This document shows positions 52,319-61,378 of a stretch of DNA of 64,000 nucleotides, in pieces (the first letter of the stretch is position 1; every line of letters begins with the position of its first letter). The notes under the pieces were generated by a model. That model made no database searches, was not told where the DNA came from, and worked only from the letters and a program-made list of their open reading frames with translations. A program made the translations under genes and the position numbers. Source of the stretch: Pedobacter panaciterrae (GTDB lineage Bacteria; Bacteroidota; Bacteroidia; Sphingobacteriales; Sphingobacteriaceae); the NCBI RefSeq assembly GCF_013204795.1, contig NZ_JABMKW010000008.1:558001-622000 (forward strand), given 5' to 3'.

Positions 52319-53004
52319 TCTGTTTTGTAATGTTTAATCTTCCTTTTACCAAAAATACTGCTGCCAACTCTTACCATTGTGCTACCTGCTTCAATTGCAA
52401 GTTTGTAATCGCCAGACATACCCATAGATACTTCCTTAAAGTAGTCATCTTTTCTAAAAAAGCTAACTTTAATACCGTCAAAAAGAACTTTTAACTCAAT
52501 GAACTCATCAAGAGTCTGTTTTTCTGTGGCGTTGTTACTTGCAATTCCCATTAAACCTACAATACGTACGTTTTTAAGTGTAGCAAATTCTTCAGACCTA
52601 AGCAGTTCAATAGCCTCATCAAAACCAAGACCAAATTTGGTGTCTTCATCGGCAATATAAATTTGAAGTAAACAGTCTATTACCCGCTTATTTTTTACGG
52701 CTTGTTTATTTATTTCAATTAATAGCTTCAGGCTATCAACCGAGTGGATCAGTTTTACAAAAGGGGCAATGTATTTTACCTTGTTGGTTTGCAGATGACC
52801 AATAAGATGCCACTCAATATCTGTAGGTAATTGTGCTTGTTTGTCAACCAGTTCCTGAACTATGTTTTCGCCAAAAACGCGTTGCCCGGCATTGTAGGCT
52901 TCCATAATTGCGGCGGGCTCCTGGTATTTAGATACGGCTATTAACTCAACCTGTGTCTTATCTAATTCGCTTTTATATTCTAATAAGTTATCTGCTATAC
53001 TCAT
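52315..53004 (-). CDS. yggS: YggS-family PLP homeostasis protein
   Basis: 229-residue PLP-binding protein (alanine-racemase-like fold) that buffers pyridoxal phosphate. The lysine in L-I-A-V-S-K and the motifs F-G-E-N-I-V-Q and W-H-L-I-G-H-L-Q-T-N-K are intact, as is S-M-G-M-S-G-D. First gene of the minus-strand run; ATGA overlap with the GNAT gene. Confidence 0.9.
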   Translation of the reverse strand: MSIADNLLEYKSELDKTQVELIAVSKYQEPAAIMEAYNAGQRVFGENIVQELVDKQAQLPTDIEWHLIGHLQTNKVKYIAPFVKLIHSVDSLKLLIEINKQAVKNKRVIDCLLQIYIADEDTKFGLGFDEAIELLRSEEFATLKNVRIVGLMGIASNNATEKQTLDEFIELKVLFDGIKVSFFRKDDYFKEVSMGMSGDYKLAIEAGSTMVRVGSSIFGKRKIKHYKTE

Positions 53005-53076
53005 TTATCAGTATTTTTGGTAAAAATAAGAACCTTAGCGAACTTTGTCTAAGAAATAATGATGTTTTAGCCCATA

Positions 53077-53691
53077 ATGAAGAACTTTATATACACAGCC
53101 TTCCTTTTTTTATTCGTTGCAGGCTGTAAGCCAGGTATTCCTTCCGATATTATTCAGCCTGATAAAATGGCCCTGGTATTGCACGACATTCATATTGTGG
53201 ATGCTTACATCACTACCATACCTAACATCGATACGTCAAGAACTATGGCTGCGGCTTATTATAATGGCATTTATAAAAGATACGAGATAGATTCGGCCCT
53301 TTACGGTAAAAGTATGGCTTACTATAGTCAGCATCCGAAAGTATTAGATGGCATCTATGATAAGGTAACCAAGGGATTAACCAAGCAAAAGAACGTTTTG
53401 GTAAAGGCAGATTCATTGGTACAAGCCAAGGCAGCTAAAATTGTTAAAGCTAAGTTTAAGGCCGACTCTGTGAAGCGTGCAGATTCTTTGAAAAAAGTTA
53501 CTGCACCACAACGAGCTAAATTTAAGGCCGACTCGTTAAAGAAAGTTATTGCAGTTAAAAAGGCTGATTCTATTAAAAAAGTGGATTCAACCAAAAAAGC
53601 AAAAGCTGTTTTAAGGAAGGCCGCCAGGAAAAAGAGGGCAGACTCTATAAAGGCCAGAGAATTATTAAAGAAGACTATTAATAAAAAATAA
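53077..53691 (+). CDS. DUF4296 lipoprotein with repetitive Lys/Ala/Asp tail
   Basis: 204-residue exported lipoprotein (F-L-F-V-A-G-C-K) with a short DUF4296 core (residues about 25-105). The last 90 residues are a near-periodic repeat (K-A-D-S-V-K-R-A-D-S-L-K-K), so the tail is highly charged and probably forms one long helix. It precedes mutS2 by 13 bases. Function unknown. Confidence 0.85.
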   Translation: MKNFIYTAFLFLFVAGCKPGIPSDIIQPDKMALVLHDIHIVDAYITTIPNIDTSRTMAAAYYNGIYKRYEIDSALYGKSMAYYSQHPKVLDGIYDKVTKGLTKQKNVLVKADSLVQAKAAKIVKAKFKADSVKRADSLKKVTAPQRAKFKADSLKKVIAVKKADSIKKVDSTKKAKAVLRKAARKKRADSIKARELLKKTINKK

Positions 53692-53704
53692 GATAGAAAT
53701 AGGA

Positions 53705-56077
53705 ATGTTATATCCGGAGAATTGTTTAGAGCGTTTGGGGTTTAATGAGGTAAAACAACTTATTTACGCACACTGTCTGAGCCCTATGGGGCAGCAAATG
53801 GTGGGCAAAATGCAGGTGATGACCAAGTTTGATCAGATCAATAAGTTTTTGAGACAAACAAATGAGTTTAAAAGTATCCTCGAGAACCAGGAACCGCTGC
53901 AAATCAGTACATTTTTCGACATAAAATCTCTGGCCGATAAGATCAGAGTGGAGGGCACTTATCTTGTAGAGGATGAACTGCACCAAATGTACGCCTCTTT
54001 ACAAACTGTATTTTCTGTACTGAGGTTTTTTGATGAAAGAAAAGAAGTATACCCTAATCTGGAGGCGCTGTTTGAGCACCTGCCTGTCGAAAAGAATATA
54101 CTTAAACGCATAGAATCTGTACTGGATCCGAAAGGAAAGATAAAGCCAAACGCTTCTGTTGCACTTCAAAATATAATTGGAGAGATCGCAAAAGCAGAGC
54201 AGGACGTAAGGAAGAGAATGGACTCTATTTATAAGCAGGCAATTAGTAATAATTGGGTTGCCGATGGTAGCTTAACCATACGTGATGGCAGAATGTGTAT
54301 ACCGGTACTTGCCGAAAATAAAAGGAAACTGAAAGGTTTTATTCATGATGAATCGGCTAGCGGACAAACGGTATACATAGAGCCAGAAGAGGTATTTTCA
54401 TTAAACAATAAGCTTAGGGATCTGGAATTTGACAAGCGCAGGGAGATTATAAAGATCTTAATAGCGCTCACAAATGATCTGAGGCCATATACACCATTAT
54501 TATTGTCGTACCATGGTTTCCTTACTAAGTTAGATTTTGTCCGTGCAAAAGCCCTGTTCGCTATAGATGTTGAGGCCGATATGCCGGTTCTAATAAAGGA
54601 AGCCAAGACTAAGTTGGTTAATGCACGCCACCCTTTACTGTACCTTTCATTTAAAGAGGATAAGAAAACCGTTGTTCCTTTAAATTTTCATATTAATGAG
54701 AACATGAGGATTGTGCTCGTATCAGGGCCCAATGCCGGAGGTAAATCTGTTTGTATGAAAACTGTAGGTCTATTACAGTTAATGGTACAATCAGGCTTAT
54801 TGATTCCAGTTCATGAATCTAGTGAGGTAGGTATATTTGATCAGATATTTGCCGATATCGGCGATGACCAGTCGATAGAAAGTGATTTGAGTACTTACAG
54901 TGCTCACCTTACTAAAATGAGGTATTTTGTTGCCCATGCTACGCCTAAATCGCTTGTTTTAATTGATGAGTTTGGAACGGGCACAGATCCTCAGTTTGGC
55001 GGGCCTATGGCAGAGGCTGTTTTGGAAGTGTTGAACAATAAAAAAGTGAGAGGGGTAATTACCACCCACTACTCTAACCTAAAGCTTTTTGCTGGTAATA
55101 CCCCAGGCTTAGAAAATGCTTCCATGTTGTTTGATAACGACAAGATGAAACCAATGTACGTACTGGAAATTGGTAAACCGGGAAGTTCTTATGCTTTTGA
55201 GATTGCACAAAACATTGGTTTGCAAAAAGAGGTGTTGGAACTTGCCAGGGCTAAAACCGGTACCAATCAAAACAGGATAGATAGTTTGCTTGTCGATCTG
55301 GAACGTGAAAAGAAACAGATCTACGATACAAAAGTTAATCTTTCCAATCAACAGAATAAGGTGAAAAACCTTGTCGCAGAAAACGAGAAGCTTAAACTGT
55401 TTCTGGATGAGAACAAGAAAGTACTGATCAAAGAAGCTAAGCTCGAAGCTCAGGCGATTATTAGAAATGCCAATAAACTCGTTGAGAATACCATAGCAGA
55501 GATTAAAGAAAGCAAGGCAGATAAGGTAGTAACCAAAGAATTGAGACAAAACCTGCAAAAGGTATTGGTGCAGAATCATGTAAAGGAAGAGAAAAAGCCT
55601 GAAGTACCAGTGATTAGTAATACGCCTATTGAAGTGGGCGACTGGGTACAGCTAAACAATAGCGAAACTATGGGGCAGGTTCTTGAGATAAACCGTGATA
55701 ACCTGGTAGTTGCATTGGGCGACCTTCGTTCTGTACTGAAGAAAAACCGTGTTCAGAAAATCAGCAACAAACAGGCTAAAAAAGCAGTTCAGAATAACTC
55801 ATTTACAGGCAGTATTTCTGAAGCGATATCGAGTTTCACTGCTGAGCTTGACCTGCGTGGTATGCGTGGCGAAAATGCCTTGCATGAAGTGGAAAAATAT
55901 CTTGATAAATCGATCATGCTTGGCTTTCCTTTTATAAAGATCATCCACGGAAAAGGTGATGGTATTTTAAGGAAACTGATTCGTGAATATTTAAAGAAAT
56001 ATAGCCAGGTAAACAGGGTAGAAGATGAGCATGCAGATAGAGGTGGCGATGGCATCACTTATGTTTATTTCAATTAG
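53705..56077 (+). CDS. mutS2: MutS2-type ATPase/endonuclease
   Basis: 790-residue protein of the MutS2 group, which acts on recombination intermediates or collided ribosomes rather than mismatches. The Walker A S-G-P-N-A-G-G-K-S and Walker B L-V-L-I-D-E-F-G-T-G are intact. A coiled-coil segment follows, and a C-terminal Smr domain (L-D-L-R-G-M-R, I-I-H-G-K-G-D-G) supplies the nuclease function. No N-terminal mismatch-recognition domain. Confidence 0.95.
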   Translation: MLYPENCLERLGFNEVKQLIYAHCLSPMGQQMVGKMQVMTKFDQINKFLRQTNEFKSILENQEPLQISTFFDIKSLADKIRVEGTYLVEDELHQMYASLQTVFSVLRFFDERKEVYPNLEALFEHLPVEKNILKRIESVLDPKGKIKPNASVALQNIIGEIAKAEQDVRKRMDSIYKQAISNNWVADGSLTIRDGRMCIPVLAENKRKLKGFIHDESASGQTVYIEPEEVFSLNNKLRDLEFDKRREIIKILIALTNDLRPYTPLLLSYHGFLTKLDFVRAKALFAIDVEADMPVLIKEAKTKLVNARHPLLYLSFKEDKKTVVPLNFHINENMRIVLVSGPNAGGKSVCMKTVGLLQLMVQSGLLIPVHESSEVGIFDQIFADIGDDQSIESDLSTYSAHLTKMRYFVAHATPKSLVLIDEFGTGTDPQFGGPMAEAVLEVLNNKKVRGVITTHYSNLKLFAGNTPGLENASMLFDNDKMKPMYVLEIGKPGSSYAFEIAQNIGLQKEVLELARAKTGTNQNRIDSLLVDLEREKKQIYDTKVNLSNQQNKVKNLVAENEKLKLFLDENKKVLIKEAKLEAQAIIRNANKLVENTIAEIKESKADKVVTKELRQNLQKVLVQNHVKEEKKPEVPVISNTPIEVGDWVQLNNSETMGQVLEINRDNLVVALGDLRSVLKKNRVQKISNKQAKKAVQNNSFTGSISEAISSFTAELDLRGMRGENALHEVEKYLDKSIMLGFPFIKIIHGKGDGILRKLIREYLKKYSQVNRVEDEHADRGGDGITYVYFN

Positions 56078-56105
56078 ATAAACTTATTTACATTTAGGAT
56101 GTTGT

Positions 56106-57212
56106 ATGAGAAAAAGACATCCTATGAAGGTATTAATCGTAAGTTTGTTCGCGCTCTTTATGAGCGTTTCTTCTTGTAAGAAAAACAAATCCGGAGACTC
56201 GCAGAATCCTGGTGATGTTGCTATTAAAACCAAAGTTTTAGCCACAGGACTTTCACATGTATGGGAGGTTGTTTATGGGCCTGATAAGCAATTGTGGATT
56301 ACCGAACGTTCAGGGAAAATTAGCAGAGTAAATCCGGAAACAGGTGCTGTAACGGCGCTTCATACTATTGCCGAGGTGGTATCAAAAGGTGAAGGTGGTT
56401 TGCTGGGTATGACCCTAAATCCCGACTTTGAAGCCAATCCATGGGTATATGTAGTTTATGATTACGGCTCAAATTATAAAGGGAAAGTAGTTCGGTTTAC
56501 TTACTCAAACGGCACCCTGAATTCGCCTCTGGTTATTCTTGATCAGATTCCGGCAGCATCTATCCATAATGGCTCCAGGCTGCTCATTACAGCAGATAAA
56601 AAACTCCTGATTACTACCGGTGATGCAAGTGAGGCTGATAATGCACAAAACATGAATTCTTTGTCGGGCAAAATACTCAGGGTAAATCTTGACGGGTCAA
56701 TTCCTGCCGATAACCCGGTTGCGGGTAGCCGCGTATGGAGCTTGGGGCATAGAAACCCGCAAGGTTTGGGGCTGGCTAATGGAAAGTTATACGAATCAGA
56801 GCATGGTCCTAATAACGATGACGAGGTTAACATCATTCAAAAAGGACGAAATTATGGCTGGCCAAATGTTGAGGGTTATTGCAACAAAGATGCTGAAAAA
56901 ACATTTTGCACAGCCCATAATGTGGTAGAGCCAATTCAAGCATGGACACCTACGATAGCCACCAGCGGCTTAACTTATTACAGTGGCGATCTTATCCCTG
57001 AGTGGAAAAACTCTTTACTGCTGGTTAGCTTAAAGGCCTCTAAATTAACTCAGCTAAAACTCGATGCAGCCGGTGATAAGGTTGAGACCAGTAAAGATTA
57101 TCTTGTAAATGATTACGGGAGGCTAAGGGCCATTTGCATGAGTCCGGATGGTAAGGTGTATATTGGAAGTAGCAACGGCAATGATGATAAAATTATAGAA
57201 ATAGCGAAATAG
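56106..57212 (+). CDS. PQQ-type soluble aldose sugar dehydrogenase
   Basis: 368-residue exported lipoprotein candidate (S-V-S-S-C-K-K). The six-bladed glucose/sorbosone dehydrogenase pattern is visible: G-L-S-H-V-W-E-V, T-E-R-S-G-K-I, E-G-G-L-L-G-M and L-G-H-R-N-P-Q-G-L. Oxidises sugars using PQQ; whether the strain makes PQQ is not shown. A downstream ATG at 56124 is an alternative start. Confidence 0.88.
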   Translation: MRKRHPMKVLIVSLFALFMSVSSCKKNKSGDSQNPGDVAIKTKVLATGLSHVWEVVYGPDKQLWITERSGKISRVNPETGAVTALHTIAEVVSKGEGGLLGMTLNPDFEANPWVYVVYDYGSNYKGKVVRFTYSNGTLNSPLVILDQIPAASIHNGSRLLITADKKLLITTGDASEADNAQNMNSLSGKILRVNLDGSIPADNPVAGSRVWSLGHRNPQGLGLANGKLYESEHGPNNDDEVNIIQKGRNYGWPNVEGYCNKDAEKTFCTAHNVVEPIQAWTPTIATSGLTYYSGDLIPEWKNSLLLVSLKASKLTQLKLDAAGDKVETSKDYLVNDYGRLRAICMSPDGKVYIGSSNGNDDKIIEIAK

Positions 57213-57261
57213 TTTGGTTCTAACACAATTTATAATATAATTTAGTAACAAAACTTTTAGT

Positions 57262-57963
57262 ATGATAAACAAAGTCGTAGCAGGTGCTGATGAAGCCATC
57301 AGTGACATAAAAAACGGTAGTACTTTAATGCTTGGAGGCTTTGGTTTGTGTGGAATACCCGAAAATTGTATTGCCGCTCTGGTAAGAAAAGGGGTTAAAG
57401 AATTAACCTGTATATCAAACAATGCCGGTGTGGATGATTTTGGTATTGGCTTGATGTTGCAGCAGCATCAGGTTAAAAAGATGATCTCGTCGTATGTAGG
57501 GGAAAACGCCGAATTTGAGCGTCAGTTGTTAAGTGGTGAGTTGGAAGTAGAATTGATTCCTCAAGGCACTTTGGCTACAAGATGCATGGCAGCGGGATAT
57601 GGCATGCCGGCCATTTTTACTCCTGCAGGTGTAGGTACCGAGGTTGCCGAAGGTAAGGAGACCAGAAATTTTAACGGAAAAGATTACCTGATGGAGTATG
57701 CTTTTGATGCTGATTTTGCCTTAGTAAAAGCCTGGAAAGGTGATACTGCAGGAAACCTGATCTTTAGATCTACCAGTCGCAATTTTAACCCCGTAATGGC
57801 TATGGCCGGAAAAATTACGATTGCTGAGGTGGAAGAACTTGTGGAACCCGGAGTGCTCGATCCGGATCATATTCATACTCCCGGCGTTTATGTACACCGT
57901 ATTTTTCAGGGGGCTAACTACGAGAAAAGAATAGAACAACGTACGGTTAGACCAAGAAATTAA
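57262..57963 (+). CDS. scoA: 3-oxoacid CoA-transferase subunit A
   Basis: 233-residue alpha subunit of succinyl-CoA:acetoacetate CoA-transferase. The [10 protein letters not shown] motif is present. Transfers CoA from succinyl-CoA to acetoacetate in ketone-body and branched-chain catabolism. Partner of the next gene, 17 bases downstream. Confidence 0.93.
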   Translation: MINKVVAGADEAISDIKNGSTLMLGGFGLCGIPENCIAALVRKGVKELTCISNNAGVDDFGIGLMLQQHQVKKMISSYVGENAEFERQLLSGELEVELIPQGTLATRCMAAGYGMPAIFTPAGVGTEVAEGKETRNFNGKDYLMEYAFDADFALVKAWKGDTAGNLIFRSTSRNFNPVMAMAGKITIAEVEELVEPGVLDPDHIHTPGVYVHRIFQGANYEKRIEQRTVRPRN

Positions 57964-57980
57964 TTCTATAATATATTGAT

Positions 57981-58640
57981 ATGCTCGATAAGAATGGTAT
58001 TGCGAAACGTATCGCAAAAGAAATAAAAGACGGTTACTATGTGAATTTAGGAATTGGCATCCCTACGTTGGTGGCTAATTTTATCCCCCAAGGAATTAAT
58101 GTGGTGCTTCAATCTGAAAATGGTTTGTTGGGTATGGGGCCTTTTCCCTTTGAAGGAGAAGAGGATGCCGATTTAATTAATGCCGGTAAACAAACTATTA
58201 CTACCTTACCCGGATCTTCCATATTTGATTCGGCAATGAGTTTTGGAATGATCAGAAGCCAGAAAATTGACCTGACGATATTAGGAGCCATGGAGGTATC
58301 AGAAAATGGTGATATAGCCAATTGGAAAATACCAGGTAAAATGGTGAAAGGAATGGGAGGGGCAATGGATCTTGTTGCTTCTGCAAAGAATATTATTGTT
58401 GCCATGCAGCACGTAAATAAAGCCGGTGAAAGTAAGCTATTACCAAAATGTTCTTTACCGCTTACAGGAGTAAACTGCATAAGAAAAGTGGTAACAGAAT
58501 TGGCCGTATTAGATATATTACCTGAAGGTGGATTTAGATTAGTAGAAAGGGCTCCGGGAGTGAGTGTTGATTACATCAAACAGGCCACTGCTGGTAAACT
58601 GTTCGCTGATGAGAACGCGCCCGAAATGATATTGAATTAA
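57981..58640 (+). CDS. scoB: 3-oxoacid CoA-transferase subunit B
   Basis: 219-residue beta subunit with the catalytic glutamate in L-Q-S-E-N-G-L-L-G-M-G and the G-I-G-I-P motif. Forms a heteromeric enzyme with ScoA. The gene converges on the uridine kinase gene. Confidence 0.93.
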   Translation: MLDKNGIAKRIAKEIKDGYYVNLGIGIPTLVANFIPQGINVVLQSENGLLGMGPFPFEGEEDADLINAGKQTITTLPGSSIFDSAMSFGMIRSQKIDLTILGAMEVSENGDIANWKIPGKMVKGMGGAMDLVASAKNIIVAMQHVNKAGESKLLPKCSLPLTGVNCIRKVVTELAVLDILPEGGFRLVERAPGVSVDYIKQATAGKLFADENAPEMILN

Positions 58641-58646
58641 TTTAAC

Positions 58647-58675
58647 ATAAACAGGCTTATTCGGCCTGTTTATGC
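58647..58675. terminator. Hairpin between convergent scoB and udk
   Basis: CATAAACAGGC (58647-58657) pairs with GCCTGTTTATG (58665-58675). It includes the last codons of udk and has no long T run, so it is a weak terminator candidate. Confidence 0.45.
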
Positions 58676-59310
58676 TTGCAATATTTTACCTTCAGATCTA
58701 CCGAGATCTCTTCGGTTATTGTGATGATGTCATCAGGTGTGTCATGATTGTTTATAATAACCTGATCACATTCGCCTTTGTAAGGCAATAAGAACTCTTT
58801 GTAAGCAGGAACCACATGATTGTGCCATTTGTAAACCACATCTTCTTCAGGGTATCCGCGTTCCATACCATCGCGTTTAATTCTGCGGTCTAATGCGACA
58901 GATTCTTCTGCCTCAACAAAAATCCTGTGATCCAGAAGGGCAGCAATTTCTTTAAAATGGAGGATAAAAAGCCCCTCAACAATGATAATAGGAGCAGGAT
59001 TAATTTCCAGTATTTTGGTTATTGCTAATGGATTATTGAAATTGTATTCTTTCTTATAAACAACTTCTCCTTTTAAGAGCTTCTTGATATCAAGCAGAAA
59101 CTGCTGATCATCTATGGTCGATGGCAGATCAAAGTTGTATAATTTATTCTCTTCCTGAGTCATTTCACCAGCCGGGATGTAATAATCATCCTGTGAAACT
59201 AATGTTACCTCATCATTTTTAAAATGATGTAGGAAACAATTCAAAAAGAAGGTTTTACCGGATCCACTACCACCCGCAATACCGATAATAAAGGGCTTAT
59301 TATTGTTCAT
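58657..59310 (-). CDS. udk: Uridine kinase
   Basis: 217-residue P-loop kinase salvaging uridine and cytidine. The ATP loop G-G-S-G-S-G-K-T is near the N-terminus, followed by S-Q-D-D-Y-Y and the R-R-I-K-R-D-G-M-E-R-G motif. It overlaps the LysM gene by 11 bases. Slight divergence from enteric Udk leaves phosphoribulokinase-like activity as a remote alternative. Confidence 0.88.
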   Translation of the reverse strand: MNNNKPFIIGIAGGSGSGKTFFLNCFLHHFKNDEVTLVSQDDYYIPAGEMTQEENKLYNFDLPSTIDDQQFLLDIKKLLKGEVVYKKEYNFNNPLAITKILEINPAPIIIVEGLFILHFKEIAALLDHRIFVEAEESVALDRRIKRDGMERGYPEEDVVYKWHNHVVPAYKEFLLPYKGECDQVIINNHDTPDDIITITEEISVDLKVKYCKHKQAE

Positions 59311-60532
59311 TCTCTTGTCCGCCGTATGTTAAATTGCAATAAAATCTTTTGTCTAAAGCTCCCAGTGCATCAGCAACTGCTTTAGTCATTACAATTATAA
59401 CATCTTTTGTAGACTCATTTTCAGAAAATTTACCAACAACTTTTGCAAAGGTTGATCTGTTGCTCATTGGGTTGGTAATTTTCATTACGGTACCAATTGG
59501 AGCTGTGCGGTGTAAAACCAACATTTTAGTAGGATCGAGATCAGTATCAGAAATCCATACGGCGGTACCTTTTTCGTCGATCTGGTTTAAGCCATACCTG
59601 CTTGCCGCATATTTTAATGATGGATCTTTGATGGAATTTAGGGTGTCAAGAGGGTGTTCAGGCTCTGGCGGAGTAACAGGGTATTGACCCCTGATCCATA
59701 ATTTCTGACCAACAGTTAATGAATTGTCTGTCAGGTTATTTTTAGCCTTTAACTGATCCATTGTTAACTTGTACCGTGTTGCGATAGAATACATCGTTTC
59801 GTTTGATGCAACTGTATGAATCAATAACGGCCCGTTATCTTGTTTTGCCGAATCTGGCTTCGTAGAATCTGGTTTTGAAGTGGCGGGCTTTGAAGTATCT
59901 GGCTTAACTGCTGCAGGTTTTTGAATTGGCAGTTGAGGCTTTATGCTGTCTTTTTTTACCACAACGGCCACAGGATCCTTTTGTGTATTTTCAACCGGTG
60001 GTGTGTTGATCTTTTCAGGATCTACAGTTGCCAATGGTGTTCCATCCGGAGATTTTGTAGCAGGGATTTTTAGTATCTGACCAATTTGTAAGTTTATTGA
60101 ACGAAGATTATTAACCCTTTTGATTTCGTTTACAGTAGTGCCGTATTTTTCGGCAAGCATATTAAGGTTTTCTTTTTTCTGAACGGCATGTTCTATAAGA
60201 TTGCCCTCGGTAGGCGTGTCAGTAGCTGCTGGCGTTGCGGTCTCTTTAGTGTTTGCTGTAGCAGTAGGATTTCCGTTAAAAGGAATGTCGGTTGGCACTT
60301 TAATGATTACACCAATTTGAAGGTACTTGTTGTCATTAAAAGTCATAATATACTTAGGAACAACGTTATATCTTCTTCCTAGTGAGTAATAGGTGTCTTT
60401 TGCGACAATCTTATGGATGATCAATTTTTTACCATTGTAATTTTCAACCCCAATTGAATCCCTGGTGTTTGCTTTAGCAGCTGAAAAACTAAGAAGTACG
60501 GCAAAGAATGATACTATATAATATTTATACAT
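59300..60532 (-). CDS. LysM / RlpA-like exported protein
   Basis: About 410-residue exported protein with a signal peptide (Y-Y-I-V-S-F-F-A-V-L-L-S-F-S-A); the start at 60532 places it properly, while the frame opens nine codons earlier. Three LysM domains (H-K-I-V-A-K-D-T, H-A-V-Q-K-K-E-N, H-T-V-A-S-N-E-T) bind peptidoglycan. A Pro/Lys/Asp/Ser-rich linker sits between the second and third. The C-terminal part resembles the RlpA double-psi beta barrel. Likely a cell-wall binding or septal protein. Confidence 0.88.
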   Translation of the reverse strand: MYKYYIVSFFAVLLSFSAAKANTRDSIGVENYNGKKLIIHKIVAKDTYYSLGRRYNVVPKYIMTFNDNKYLQIGVIIKVPTDIPFNGNPTATANTKETATPAATDTPTEGNLIEHAVQKKENLNMLAEKYGTTVNEIKRVNNLRSINLQIGQILKIPATKSPDGTPLATVDPEKINTPPVENTQKDPVAVVVKKDSIKPQLPIQKPAAVKPDTSKPATSKPDSTKPDSAKQDNGPLLIHTVASNETMYSIATRYKLTMDQLKAKNNLTDNSLTVGQKLWIRGQYPVTPPEPEHPLDTLNSIKDPSLKYAASRYGLNQIDEKGTAVWISDTDLDPTKMLVLHRTAPIGTVMKITNPMSNRSTFAKVVGKFSENESTKDVIIVMTKAVADALGALDKRFYCNLTYGGQENEQ

Positions 60533-60714
60533 TAATTTTCTGATAAAGTAATTTCGCAATTATACGAATAATAAAAATAACCCCTGAATTGATACTATAA
60601 ACGTTGCTTATGATTTACTATTGTATGTTTAAGAACATTTTTCAAACCATTTTAATTAGGTATTGTTATATTTTCAATTCCTGTTAAGGGCGACAAAATA
60701 AAAAAATAAATACT

Positions 60715-61194
60715 ATGGACGCAAAAGAAATCAGTTTAAATGAAAAGAAAGTAAAACCCGTTGTAGATATGCTTAACGATTATTTAGCAAACTACCACGT
60801 TCATTATCAGAAATTAAGAGGATGCCACTGGAACATTAAGGGCCAGAATTTTTTTACACTGCACATAAAATTTGAGGAGTTATATACCAATGCGCAACTT
60901 ACAATTGATGAGATTGCTGAACGTGTTTTGACACTTGGAAAACCACCTCATAGTCGTTTCGCTGACTATATTAAAGAATCTGCGATAAAAGAAATTGATA
61001 CCATAGGCTTAAAGGATTTGGATATGGTGGATGCCGTTCTGGACGATATGGCTAAACTAATCGAAATAGAACGCGAACTCCTTGAAGCAACCGATAAAGC
61101 CGGCGATGACGGATCTAACGATATGGTAAACAGGTTTATGCAGTTCAAAGAAAAAAATACCTGGATGCTTCGTTCATTTGCAGGCAAGAAATAA
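60715..61194 (+). CDS. dps: Dps-family ferritin-like DNA-protection protein
   Basis: 159-residue Dps protein, a dodecameric iron store that binds DNA and limits oxidative damage. The ferroxidase residues are in Y-H-V-H-Y-Q-K-L-R-G-C-H-W-N-I-K-G and F-E-E-L-Y-T-N-A, E-I-A-E-R. Lacks a clearly basic N-terminal tail, so DNA binding may be weak. Confidence 0.92.
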   Translation: MDAKEISLNEKKVKPVVDMLNDYLANYHVHYQKLRGCHWNIKGQNFFTLHIKFEELYTNAQLTIDEIAERVLTLGKPPHSRFADYIKESAIKEIDTIGLKDLDMVDAVLDDMAKLIEIERELLEATDKAGDDGSNDMVNRFMQFKEKNTWMLRSFAGKK

Positions 61195-61203
61195 TCCCCA
61201 TCT

Positions 61204-61299
61204 CGTCATCTCGACAACAGGAGAGATCCCTTGGTTATGCCCGTTTGCTTCACAGCTACTGTGCGTTTTCAAGAGATCTCTCCTGTTGTCGAGATGACG
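61204..61299. repeat. Long palindromic repeat, copy 1
   Basis: Arms of 30 bases (61204-61233 and 61270-61299) are inverse copies with one mismatch, around a 36-base loop. Begins CGTCATCTCGACAACAGG. Located between dps and the UbiD-type gene. Confidence 0.9.
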
Positions 61300-61337
61300 A
61301 TTTGTATCATAGCATAACTATATCTTTGGATATCAAG

Positions 61338-61371
61338 TTGCCTTTAAATATCAAGTTCTTTAATATCTTTG
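61338..61371 (+). promoter_or_regulatory. Promoter of the UbiD-type gene
   Basis: TTG (61338-61340), a 23-base spacer and TATCTTTG (61364-61371), only 7 bases before the ATG. The repeat ATATCAAGTT occurs at 61330 and 61348, 18 bases apart. Confidence 0.5.
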
Positions 61372-61378
61372 GCATGTA

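Noticed and set aside
53355..53594. Minus-strand open frame inside the DUF4296 gene
   Set aside because: It is a mirror of the K/A/D repeat in the real gene and has no independent signal.
58109..58480. Minus-strand open frame of 123 codons inside scoB
   Set aside because: The plus-strand scoB reading is a clear enzyme; the antisense frame has no family resemblance.
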